The notes below the pieces were generated by a model that worked only from the letters and a program-made list of their open reading frames with translations, made no database searches and had not been told where the DNA came from. The translations under genes and the position numbers were made by a program. This document shows, piece by piece, positions 32,465 through 39,837 of a DNA stretch of 48,386 nucleotides; position 1 is the stretch's first letter, and every line of letters begins with the position of its first letter. Location: positions 1 through 48,386 of the IMG/VR virus record IMGVR_UViG_3300021959_000074; one strand, 5' to 3'. This stretch comes from a virus.

Positions 32465-33127
32465 ATGATTATTAATAAATCTAATTATAATATAGCTCAT
32501 TTTATAGATAGTCAATTAGTTACTCCCTCTGCTGTTAAAAATGGAACTCACAGATACAATCATTTAAAATTTGCGATGGAACAGGTATCTATTACTGGAG
32601 AAGTATTAGAATTCGGAGTGTATAGTGGTGCTTCAATTAATATGATAGCTGAGAAATTTTTAGAAGACATAGTTCATGGTTTTGATAGCTTTGAAGGATT
32701 ACCAGAAGCGTGGGCAATGACTAAAAAAGATATTACTAGAGGAAATCCTAGAGTAGCCAAAGGACATTTTTCAGTAGGCCAATTACCTAGTGTACATTCT
32801 AATGTTCGGTTATGGAAAGGATGGTTTAATTCTACACTTCCACTACATATTAAAGAAATTGCTCCGGCACAGATTAAATTTTTACATGTAGATTGTGATT
32901 TATATTCTAGCACAAAAACTATTTTCGATTTGTTAAACAATCACATTGTTAAAGAAACAGTTATTGTATTCGATGAATTTTATCCATTCAGAGACAAAAC
33001 AGAATATGAACTCTGGGAACGTCACGAATACAAGGCCTTGAAAGAATGGGTTGAACGGTATGATCGAGAATTTACAATATTAGGACGTAGTAATTATCAA
33101 CAATGTTCGATAAAAATATTAAAATAG
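32465..33127 (+). CDS. TylF/MycF-type sugar O-methyltransferase
   Basis: A 220-aa protein that matches the macrocin O-methyltransferase (TylF/MycF) type, which is metal-dependent and methylates deoxysugar hydroxyls. EFGVYSGASINMIAEKF near residue 49 is the SAM-binding motif, HGFDSFEGLPEAW the following strand-loop, and IKFLHVDCDLYSSTKTIFDL near residue 140 the metal-binding 'H.D.DlY.ST'. IVFDEFYPF holds the catalytic-site Asp/Glu pair. The family link to deoxysugars fits the nearby gmd, which makes a deoxysugar precursor. It overlaps copy F by 25 nt. Confidence 0.85.
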   Translation: MIINKSNYNIAHFIDSQLVTPSAVKNGTHRYNHLKFAMEQVSITGEVLEFGVYSGASINMIAEKFLEDIVHGFDSFEGLPEAWAMTKKDITRGNPRVAKGHFSVGQLPSVHSNVRLWKGWFNSTLPLHIKEIAPAQIKFLHVDCDLYSSTKTIFDLLNNHIVKETVIVFDEFYPFRDKTEYELWERHEYKALKEWVERYDREFTILGRSNYQQCSIKILK

Positions 33128-34023
33128 TTGCCATTAAAGAATTGTTATGGGCTTATCATCCGTTACCTAATGATGTAATTATAGTACCATTTGACAATAA
33201 ATCTGTTATAGATTCTGCAGACATATTATTACAAACAAATATTAAAGGCGGAAAACGAGAGAAAAAACTGGGTAAAATATATCAATATGTTATAGATAGC
33301 GGTAAGCCTTTTATCTGTGTAGAGTCAGCGGTGTTTAGAAGAAATATGCCAACTCCTCCAAACCCAATGGCATATCATCGATGGAGCTGGACTAGTTACT
33401 TTCGAGACGAGGGAGACTATTGTAATGAAAATAGCCCGCCTGATAGATGGAATCAAATTAAAACAGATCAAAATATTGAAATAAAATCTTGGAGGACAGA
33501 AGGAGAATATATCCTTCTTCTTTTACAGAGACCCGGAGATACCAGTTTAACTAAATTAATAGACAAACACGGTTCTTATGAAAACTTTGTATCATATACA
33601 ATTAAAGAAATTAAAAAAAATACAGATAGAGATATATTAATTAGACCTCATCCAAGCAGAAAACAAGCACAAATAAAAATTATAGAATCACTGAATCTAA
33701 CAGGAATAACAATAAGTAACACCCCTTCTAAAGAAGGTTCATTATCAGGAGGTGATGGACTTTATACTGATTTTAGTAATGCATGGGCAGTTGTTGGATT
33801 TAACTCCAACGCATTAACAGAAAGCGTGTGTGAAGGAATTCCAACGTTCAGTATGTGTCCAAGCTCAATGGCATGGGATGTATCAAACAAAAGTTTAGAA
33901 GACTTAGAAAGTCCAATGTTATTTGAAAGACAGCAATGGTTAAATAATCTTGGATATTGCCAGTGGCGAGAAGACGAATGTTTAAATGGAGATCCTATTA
34001 AACATCTTTTAAAACGGAGATAA
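33103..34023 (+). CDS. Putative GT-B-like glycosyltransferase, island family copy F
   Basis: A 306-aa copy with an intact RPHP: DILIRPHPSRKQAQ, preceded by YILLLLQRPGDTSL and NFVSYTIKEIKKNTDRD, and followed by VVGFNSNALTESVCEGIPTF and NLGYCQWREDECLNGDPI. The N-terminal half has FICVESAVFRRNMPTPPNP and YHRWSWTSYF, like the 'E.g.lrr' region of capsule transferases. It is some 8 kb from copy E and flanked by methyltransferases, so the family was spread through both halves of the island. The 25-nt overlap with the TylF-type gene indicates coupled translation. Confidence 0.65.
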   Translation: MFDKNIKIVAIKELLWAYHPLPNDVIIVPFDNKSVIDSADILLQTNIKGGKREKKLGKIYQYVIDSGKPFICVESAVFRRNMPTPPNPMAYHRWSWTSYFRDEGDYCNENSPPDRWNQIKTDQNIEIKSWRTEGEYILLLLQRPGDTSLTKLIDKHGSYENFVSYTIKEIKKNTDRDILIRPHPSRKQAQIKIIESLNLTGITISNTPSKEGSLSGGDGLYTDFSNAWAVVGFNSNALTESVCEGIPTFSMCPSSMAWDVSNKSLEDLESPMLFERQQWLNNLGYCQWREDECLNGDPIKHLLKRR

Positions 34024-34024
34024 A

Positions 34025-34624
34025 ATGAAAGAACAAGAATACAAAGATAAAATGTGGGAAATAGCAAAGAGATACGATAAAAAAGCCCGCGGATCAAAAT
34101 ATGTACGTAGGTGGGACCACTTCTGGGACGAAAAACAATTAATAGCAGACTTATCTTTGTTAGAAGGAAATAACATTAAAAGTGTTCTAGATATCGGAAC
34201 AGGTGTAGGAATGTTACCTTTTATCTATGAACAAAGAGGGCTTGAAGTTGAGGGCACTGATATTACCGAGGATATTACAGGAAAAATGTTTATAGAATGT
34301 TGTCAGCTTATTAATTTAAAAAGATTTGAACTCTGGGTAAAACCAAATCAGCCTATGAATTTACCAAGAAAATATGACATGATTGTAGCAACTAGAACAG
34401 AGTTTGATAGACAGGAAAACTGGGATTGGAAATACTTCTTAGATGACTGTTTCAATTATTGCAATAGAGTGTTTTTTAAATTAAACGAAGGCGGCAGTCT
34501 AAAGAAATACAATCCAGGATTTGCCAAAATATTGTTTAACAAAAAACCCGACGACACGTCTATCGGACACTGGTGTTTGAAAATAGATGAGGCTGAATGG
34601 AAGGAAATTAGGAAAACCTTTTGA
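34025..34624 (+). CDS. SAM-dependent methyltransferase
   Basis: A 199-aa class I methyltransferase. SVLDIGTGVGMLPFIYEQRG near residue 55 is motif I, EVEGTDITE motif II, and KYDMIVATRTEFDRQENW the motif IV region. The N-terminus is basic (KRYDKKARGSKYVRRW), as in some sugar and lipopolysaccharide methyltransferases. It lies one base after the copy F stop and overlaps the next gene by 4 nt. It is a separate type from the FkbM and TylF enzymes nearby, with no close paralog in the window. Confidence 0.75.
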   Translation: MKEQEYKDKMWEIAKRYDKKARGSKYVRRWDHFWDEKQLIADLSLLEGNNIKSVLDIGTGVGMLPFIYEQRGLEVEGTDITEDITGKMFIECCQLINLKRFELWVKPNQPMNLPRKYDMIVATRTEFDRQENWDWKYFLDDCFNYCNRVFFKLNEGGSLKKYNPGFAKILFNKKPDDTSIGHWCLKIDEAEWKEIRKTF

Positions 34625-35262
34625 TTAATCTTCTTATATCTTGTGATCAATCTTATTACGAACTATGGGGAGAAACTTGTTTAAAAAGTATACAAAAATT
34701 TTCGCCAGCAGTTAAATTACACGCCAACATAGTTAATGCAACAAAAATAGAAGAACTTCCTGGGGTTAAGTATCATTATGATTCTCAAGAATTTTCATCA
34801 GAAGATCATAGAATTGGATATTTACAATGCTCTAGATTTATCAAATCTGCGGAGTTATTTCAAAATAAAGAACCGGTGGTAACTATTGATTGTGACACAA
34901 TTTGTTGGAGAGAAATTACGGTTGAGCAATGGAATCGACTTTCATCTAACATTTATGTTCTTAGGCATCATAAAAAACCTAGATGGTTAGCAGGTCTAGT
35001 TAGTTTTGGTAGAGATAATAGTTTTCGAGAAGATCTAAAAAAACGATTATTAGAGTTTCCGTTTGACAGACTAAGATCAGGTATTGACCAAAAAGTTTTA
35101 AGAAATCTTTCCGAAACGTATGAATTTCATGAAACAATAGTCGGAGACATAATGAGCTTCTATAGAGGGCATGCTCCTTTAGTAACATTTAAAGGAGAAC
35201 AAAAAGATCACAAAGAAAGTATGTTACACTATCATACCGTAAAGAGAAGTTTAGGATTATGA
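34621..35262 (+). CDS. GT-A glycosyltransferase with DCD motif
   Basis: A 213-aa glycosyltransferase-like protein. NLLISCDQSYYELWGETCLK is the first strand-helix, and VVTIDCDTICW carries the DxD motif at D90-C-D92. The C-terminal GIDQKVLRNLSETYEF helix and SMLHYHTVKRS (a terminal His like the metal ligand of GT8-type enzymes) match the fold. The start is a TTG at 34621 whose T and G belong to the upstream TGA; no upstream ATG is possible without long overlap. The last codons overlap the next methyltransferase gene by 4 nt. Confidence 0.7.
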   Translation: MINLLISCDQSYYELWGETCLKSIQKFSPAVKLHANIVNATKIEELPGVKYHYDSQEFSSEDHRIGYLQCSRFIKSAELFQNKEPVVTIDCDTICWREITVEQWNRLSSNIYVLRHHKKPRWLAGLVSFGRDNSFREDLKKRLLEFPFDRLRSGIDQKVLRNLSETYEFHETIVGDIMSFYRGHAPLVTFKGEQKDHKESMLHYHTVKRSLGL

Positions 35263-35810
35263 TTTCAGATAGTTATAAAAAAATCTATACAGAGATACAC
35301 GCTAAAACTAAATTTGGAAAAAGATCAAAAATTCCGGATTTTCTGCCTGTCTTTATAGAAAAAATATCTCCAACAAGCATTTTAGACTTTGGGTGTGGCA
35401 AAGGAAATCTAGTAGAAAAATTAAAAGAAGTTTATCCCAAAACAAATATCTTAGGATTTGATCCTGCCAACCCTAAGTTTGATAATTTACTATCTCAAGT
35501 AGACCTAATCATATCAACAGATGTTTTAGAACATATTGAACCCAATCTAATCGATCAAACATTAGAAGAAATAGCAGATAATTGCAATCATACCTATCAT
35601 TTAATAAGTTGCGCACCTGCTAAACTTATTTTACCAGACGGTCGTAATGCTCACCTTATACAAGAAACTCCAGAGTGGTGGCGCAAGAAGTTTTTAGATT
35701 TAGGATTTAATATATACAAAGAACACTATGTAGAATTTGAAAAATTTTCAAAACAGCTTAACAAAAAACTTCCTGTAAAAAATTACTTCATTATGGGATC
35801 AAAACTATGA
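35259..35810 (+). CDS. SAM-dependent methyltransferase
   Basis: A 183-aa class I methyltransferase. SILDFGCGKGNLVEKLKEVY near residue 40 is motif I, NILGFDPANP motif II, and DLIISTDVLEHIEPNLIDQT near residue 85 the catalytic-region 'D...S.dVLEHi'. Its centre has the pattern of small Methyltransf_11/23-type proteins. It is coupled at both ends by ATGA overlaps to the GT-A gene and to the FkbM gene, so it belongs to the same translation-coupled glycan string. Acceptor unknown. Confidence 0.78.
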   Translation: MISDSYKKIYTEIHAKTKFGKRSKIPDFLPVFIEKISPTSILDFGCGKGNLVEKLKEVYPKTNILGFDPANPKFDNLLSQVDLIISTDVLEHIEPNLIDQTLEEIADNCNHTYHLISCAPAKLILPDGRNAHLIQETPEWWRKKFLDLGFNIYKEHYVEFEKFSKQLNKKLPVKNYFIMGSKL

Positions 35811-36451
35811 AATTTGTTAACGGGTGGGCTTTTCCGTTATTTGATTCTCATTTTAAAAAATACGTTAGTAACTACCCAGAAACTTTTTATCAACAAGAAG
35901 TATTCGAAGAATCATTAAAGTATGTAAAAGATTTCAAAGTAGCTATTGATGCTGGAGCTAATGTAGGGCTACATTCTGTAAGATTTGCAAAAAAATTTAA
36001 TAAGGTATATTCGTTTGAACCCTCTGCTGAAAACTTTATATGTTTAGAAAAAAATTGTGGAAACGATAAAAACATAAAATTGTATAATCTAGGGTTAGGC
36101 AAAATCCAAGAAGATAAAAAATTAAAACTTCCAAAACTTTCTAATAATTGTGGATTGTTTTCTACATCTGAATATAATCTATTAGATGAAAGTAGTTTAA
36201 AAGAAGAACAAATAAAAATTATTACAATAGATAGCTTAGGGTTAGAAACAAATTTAATAAAAATTGATACACAGGGTTCGGAATTAGAAATTTTACAAGG
36301 AGCCGAAAATACTATTAATAGTTATAAACCTGTGATAACAGTAGAACTTGAAAGAAAAAAAATAAGAGAAGATGTTTCTATTTTTTTAAAAAAATTAAAA
36401 TATAAATTAGTTAAAAAAATTGGAAAAGATAATATTTGGATATCATTATGA
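35807..36451 (+). CDS. FkbM-family methyltransferase
   Basis: A 214-aa FkbM methyltransferase with the typical order: AIDAGANVGLHSVRFAKKFN near residue 47 (motif I), KVYSFEPSAENFICLEKN (motif II), the ITIDSLGLETNLIKIDTQGS segment near residues 140-159, and SELEILQGAENTI. The aspartate and QG-S-E residues are the signature of the family. It is the last glycan-island gene and is A+T-rich and Lys/Asn-rich. The next gene's ATG overlaps its stop (ATGA). Third FkbM-type protein in the window and the most canonical one. Confidence 0.88.
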   Translation: MKFVNGWAFPLFDSHFKKYVSNYPETFYQQEVFEESLKYVKDFKVAIDAGANVGLHSVRFAKKFNKVYSFEPSAENFICLEKNCGNDKNIKLYNLGLGKIQEDKKLKLPKLSNNCGLFSTSEYNLLDESSLKEEQIKIITIDSLGLETNLIKIDTQGSELEILQGAENTINSYKPVITVELERKKIREDVSIFLKKLKYKLVKKIGKDNIWISL

Positions 36452-36681
36452 CAGACTCATACATTTATGAATCTCCCGACGGGGGTGAAACAATATATCG
36501 TAGGAAATTTTATTCTGATAAAAAAGAAAAAGTCGGAGTATCGAAAAATGCCCGCATTAAAGAAGAAGAAGCACATTGGAAAGAAATATTGGAGGCCGCA
36601 GAAGACAATCCGGTCTTGCAAAATGCTATAGAACGTGTTAAAATGTTATATCATTTAACTAAAAAAGACACAAATGCCTAA
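36448..36681 (+). CDS. Small conserved T4-like phage protein, unknown function
   Basis: A 77-aa protein. TDSYIYESPDGGETIYRRKF at the N-terminus and an acidic helix EAAEDNPVLQNAIERVKML resemble a short protein found near replication genes in marine T4-like phages; no function is known to me. The ATG at 36448 overlaps the upstream stop (ATGA); a TTG at 36436 in the same frame is less likely. It marks the return from the glycan island to core phage genes. The stop overlaps the next start by 8 nt. Confidence 0.75.
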   Translation: MTDSYIYESPDGGETIYRRKFYSDKKEKVGVSKNARIKEEEAHWKEILEAAEDNPVLQNAIERVKMLYHLTKKDTNA

Positions 36682-37150
36682 CAAATATGTAGATTTATTC
36701 AAAGATATGATACCCGCAGTCGATATGGGTATCAAAGAACTGTGGGATGCCGCCACAGACGAAGGCAAGAAAGAAATCAAATTAGATTTTTGGAATCTTA
36801 ATCGGTATATCAGTAACGTCAAAACAAACAACAGAGAGCTTCAAGAACATTATGTTCTAACAGTTAATGAGTTCTATAATAAAAATTGGAATGAGATACA
36901 AAAGCATCCTAAGTTAGTTTGGATGACTCTAGCGATGTGCGGACATGAAAGCAAAAAAACACACTTCCATGAATGGATTCCTTTAAAAAGACAAAAAAAC
37001 AAAAAAGAAGAATTCTTAGCTAACTTGTTTCCGGATATGAAATATGCAGATATCGAAACTATGGCTAAGATAACTTCGGACAAAGAAATCAAAAACTATT
37101 GCGAAAGTTTAGGTTGGGATAAGAAACAGATCAATGCTATCAAGTTTTAA
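36674..37150 (+). CDS. 62: Clamp-loader small subunit gp62-like
   Basis: A 158-aa helical protein that I assign, with reservations, to the gp62 family, the small clamp-loader subunit that works with gp44 to place sliding clamp gp45 on DNA. The stretch KLDFWNLNRYISNVKTNNRE fits the conserved 'F.vNR.lS' region of gp62, and KYADIETMAKITSDKEIKNY fits the C-terminal 'YyGyS..ka...l' helices. T4 gp62 is 187 aa. In T4 the order is 45-44-62; here the genes upstream are the glycan island, so gp44 and gp45 must lie elsewhere. It overlaps the next gene by 17 nt. Confidence 0.5.
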   Translation: MPNKYVDLFKDMIPAVDMGIKELWDAATDEGKKEIKLDFWNLNRYISNVKTNNRELQEHYVLTVNEFYNKNWNEIQKHPKLVWMTLAMCGHESKKTHFHEWIPLKRQKNKKEEFLANLFPDMKYADIETMAKITSDKEIKNYCESLGWDKKQINAIKF

Positions 37151-37817
37151 ATGTGAATATTGCGAAAAAGAGTTCGTCAAAGAAAAAACTTTGGCTGTGC
37201 ATGTCTGCGAACAAAAACGTAGGTATCTCGCTAAGAACGAAAAACACACACAGATGGGATTAATGACCTATCAAAAGTTTTATGAATTCACACAAAAAGG
37301 TAAAACAACAAAAACGTTTGATGATTTTGTAAAGAGTCCTTATTACACAGCATTTGTGAAGTTTGGTAGCTTCATGGTTAATACAGCGCCAATATATCCT
37401 GAGCTGTTTGTAGAATATGTTGTTAAAAGCGGAGTGAAGCTAGACCACTGGTGTCGTGATGAATTGTATGAAAAATATATCGCTGACTTGATTAAGAAAG
37501 AACCAGCAGATGGTGCTATACAGAGAACACTTAAAACTATGATGGATTGGGCGGACGATCAGGAAGCACCATGGGAACATTATTTTAAATATGTAAATCT
37601 TAATCGAGCTACACACGATATTAAAGAAGGGTTAATAAGTCCTTGGGTGTTATTAAATACTAAGTCAGGCAAAGAAATGTTAAGGCAAATGAATGACGAA
37701 CAATTAGAAATAGTAGGACCTATGATAGATCCTAAATTTTGGATGAGCAGATTCAAAGCAGTTCCTGCTGATACGGAATTAGTCAAAGACGTAATACACG
37801 AAGCGAGGATACTGTAA
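37134..37817 (+). CDS. Zinc-finger-containing conserved phage protein
   Basis: A 227-aa protein. FKCEYCEKEFVKEKTLAVHV with the following CEQKRR gives C7-x2-C10...H23-x-C25, which fits a C2H2/C2HC zinc knuckle. The rest is helical (YTAFVKFGSFMVNTAPIYPE, then KTMMDWADDQEAPWEHYF). Similar proteins with an N-terminal CxxC finger lie near replication genes in marine T4-like phages, without known function. A DNA-binding role is suggested by the finger. The gene overlaps the gp62-like gene and abuts a small acidic gene. Confidence 0.7.
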   Translation: MLSSFKCEYCEKEFVKEKTLAVHVCEQKRRYLAKNEKHTQMGLMTYQKFYEFTQKGKTTKTFDDFVKSPYYTAFVKFGSFMVNTAPIYPELFVEYVVKSGVKLDHWCRDELYEKYIADLIKKEPADGAIQRTLKTMMDWADDQEAPWEHYFKYVNLNRATHDIKEGLISPWVLLNTKSGKEMLRQMNDEQLEIVGPMIDPKFWMSRFKAVPADTELVKDVIHEARIL

Positions 37818-38056
37818 TGAAAGACAAAAAGAAACCGCCATTGATTATAGAAGATTTAGAAGAACTAGAAGAAAATGAAGAGTATCTTAGTCCTGCAGAT
37901 TTAGAGTTAGTAATTTTTGCAGTAGAAGAAGACGAAGCACCTGCAGTCTATGTTAAGATAATGAATTTTGATGATATAGAAGATGCAGAAGATTATGCAG
38001 AAACACTTAAGAAAAACCTTCCTTTATTATTATTAGAAACTACGATAAAACACTAA
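37817..38056 (+). CDS. Small acidic protein, unknown function
   Basis: A 79-aa protein with many Glu and Asp residues (LEELEENEEYLSPADLELVI, then VEEDEAPAVYVKIMNFDDIE). It is predicted to form a small alpha/beta fold with no recognisable motif. It overlaps the zinc-finger gene and the DnaE-palm gene by one base each, so all three are translationally coupled. A regulatory or partner role for the DnaE-like protein is possible; nothing in the sequence proves it. Confidence 0.6.
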   Translation: MKDKKKPPLIIEDLEELEENEEYLSPADLELVIFAVEEDEAPAVYVKIMNFDDIEDAEDYAETLKKNLPLLLLETTIKH

Positions 38057-38637
38057 TGCCTGATATAGATATAGATTTTTTAGATAGAGAAAAAGCACTC
38101 GAACTGTTTGATCATGTAGTTGCTAGTCGTATTGAAGATGGCAAGATGGTTAAACACAACACAGGTGTGTATCTGCATGATGTACCAGTTAATGCAGTAG
38201 AAGGACTATGTAGTGTTCCATATGATCAAGCGGACGAAGAGGGTTTCTTTAAATTGGATTTTCTAAATGTAGGCCTGTACAAAGGCATACGTGACGAACA
38301 ACATCTTGTAGAACTAATGAATCAAGAACCTATGTGGGGACTGTTAGAAGAAGATGATTTTACAGATATGTTGTTCCACGTTAATGGACACGGTGAAATA
38401 CTAAGGAAGATGAAACCCACTTCTATTCCACAACTAGCGGCAGTGTTAGCAGTAATACGTCCTGCTAAAAGATATCTCGTAGGTAAAGATTGGAACACAG
38501 TAATGCAGGAAGTATGGCAGAAACCAGAAGGTGATGAATACTTCTTTAAGAAGTCACATGCTACTGCTTATGCTGTTGCGATCGTTGTACAGATGAATCT
38601 AATCTGTGATTTTACAGTCCAATCAGGTGAGGAATAA
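38056..38637 (+). CDS. Miniature DnaE-like (DNA polymerase III alpha palm) protein
   Basis: A 193-aa protein resembling the palm of bacterial DNA polymerase III alpha. PDIDIDF at residues 2-8 matches the DnaE 'PDxDxDF' catalytic strand (D401/D403 in E. coli). NTGVYLHDVPVN matches 'kTGiHagGvvi', and GFFKLDFLNVGLY near residue 70 matches the 'lvKfDfLGLr' strand with the third catalytic Asp (D555). AVLAVIRPA and FFKKSHATAYAVAIVV then match the 'alfRPG' and 'NKSHaaaYalvsy' fingers motifs. PHP, most of the fingers and the clamp-binding regions are missing. Similar short proteins are known to me in marine T4-like phages without a demonstrated activity. Its 3' end overlaps a convergent SGNH gene by 26 nt. 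Confidence 0.75.
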   Translation: MPDIDIDFLDREKALELFDHVVASRIEDGKMVKHNTGVYLHDVPVNAVEGLCSVPYDQADEEGFFKLDFLNVGLYKGIRDEQHLVELMNQEPMWGLLEEDDFTDMLFHVNGHGEILRKMKPTSIPQLAAVLAVIRPAKRYLVGKDWNTVMQEVWQKPEGDEYFFKKSHATAYAVAIVVQMNLICDFTVQSGEE

Positions 38638-39424
38638 ACTGTTCAGCTATTTCTTTGTGGAATGAATAATCATAATGTTCTTGATCATCACCTACATGAT
38701 GTTTTAAATGATCAATACCTTTTTCCTTTAAAAACTCAATACATGGTGTTCTTTCTAAAACAATATCTAGATCCCCGTAAACATCTAACTCGGTAGGTAT
38801 GAACACATCTTTATTGAGTCTCCACATATAAACTTTAACATTTTTTTCTTTACACATTCTATCTATTAGACATAAATTTCTTGTATAATTTTGTTTAGAT
38901 ATGAACGTTTCCAATTCATTAAAAACTTTCATCTGTAGATAGTTTGCTGTTTCGAATGGCTCTGGTTTTTCTACATCAGGTAATATCAAATGATCCATGT
39001 GCCCTGGATATGTTTTAGCATGAAATAAGTAATGACCATTACAATCTTGTTGTATGTTGTCCATAAATCTATCAATATTGTCGTATTGGTCTTGATGAAC
39101 CGTAAAGTTATCTAATGGAATCTCTTCTTCAAAGGTGCTATATAGATTGCTAGACAGCATCCAGCGATTCCAATATGTTGTTTGTAATATCAGTTTATCT
39201 ATGTCAGGATACATATCAAGACAAAATCTAATCCAGTCGGGATACCTATCGTTTCCAACTCCTGGAGTCGCATATATTACACCATCTATATTATGTTTTT
39301 TACAGTATATTTCTGCGTAGTTATTAGGATGCCAAACTTTTGGAATGAAGATATCGGGCATAGGACCTTGGTCAATACTATATCCCGAAGTGTGACTGTC
39401 ACCAATAAAAAGTATTTTACTCAT
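38612..39424 (-). CDS. SGNH-hydrolase-like protein
   Basis: A 270-aa protein. IGDSHTSGYSIDQGPM at residues 7-22 has the GDSH block I of SGNH/GDSL hydrolases; TPGVGNDRYPDWIR provides the GN of block III, and HYDYSFHKEIAEQFIPHL at the C-terminus has a D-x-x-H-like element for the catalytic Asp/His. Such enzymes remove acyl or acetyl groups from sugars and lipids, and phage members act on capsule or lipopolysaccharide O-acetyl groups. It is minus-strand, 14 nt downstream of another minus gene, and convergent with the DnaE-like gene. A link to the glycan theme of the window is plausible. Confidence 0.75.
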   Translation of the reverse strand: MSKILFIGDSHTSGYSIDQGPMPDIFIPKVWHPNNYAEIYCKKHNIDGVIYATPGVGNDRYPDWIRFCLDMYPDIDKLILQTTYWNRWMLSSNLYSTFEEEIPLDNFTVHQDQYDNIDRFMDNIQQDCNGHYLFHAKTYPGHMDHLILPDVEKPEPFETANYLQMKVFNELETFISKQNYTRNLCLIDRMCKEKNVKVYMWRLNKDVFIPTELDVYGDLDIVLERTPCIEFLKEKGIDHLKHHVGDDQEHYDYSFHKEIAEQFIPHLIGL

Positions 39425-39438
39425 ATAGAGTAATTATC

Positions 39439-39810
39439 TTATTTGGTTTTTCTAACGAGTGTAATTGATTTACGTTTGATTCTTTTTGTGATTATATCGT
39501 TTAAACTTACTACAGGACCAAACAATACTTTAATATCCTTGGTATTAAAATTACGAATAGCGTATCGATAAGACATAATCTCCCTAGAAAGAAATATATT
39601 AATAGGAATTTGCCTATTGGATTCCCACCACCAAGCTTCTCCTAGTTCTAAGAATCTCTTTTTTTCTTCCTCTGAACGGATTGAAGTATAGTCGTACATA
39701 CTAGTTATTTGAGCATCTTGATTAATAATTATACCAACGTACTCTTTATCTACGTGATTGACACACGCAATAAATGGGAAGTTTTCTTTTAGATTATCTG
39801 TAATTTTCAT
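39439..39810 (-). CDS. Hypothetical protein, possible glycan-related
   Basis: A 123-aa protein of unknown function. It begins MKITDNLKENFPFIACVNHV and contains YVGIIINQDAQITSMYDYTS, a Trp-rich acidic region with AWWWESNRQIPINIFL, and a basic C-terminus RIKRKSITLVRKTK. Predicted mostly beta. It lies 14 nt upstream of the SGNH gene on the same strand, so the two are probably one unit. No clear late or sigma-70 promoter is seen before its ATG, whose upstream region overlaps the divergent late promoter at 39812. Confidence 0.6.
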   Translation of the reverse strand: MKITDNLKENFPFIACVNHVDKEYVGIIINQDAQITSMYDYTSIRSEEEKKRFLELGEAWWWESNRQIPINIFLSREIMSYRYAIRNFNTKDIKVLFGPVVSLNDIITKRIKRKSITLVRKTK

Positions 39811-39811
39811 T

Positions 39812-39819
39812 GATAAATA
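39812..39819 (+). promoter_or_regulatory. Late promoter for the baseplate-type gene
   Basis: GATAAATA with predicted +1 at 39825 and a 13-nt leader. The leader carries AAAGG near 39825-39829 before the ATG at 39838 (a second, out-of-frame ATG is at 39834). It overlaps the region just upstream of the divergent minus-strand gene. Confidence 0.5.
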
Positions 39820-39837
39820 TTAGTAAAGGTCCAATGT

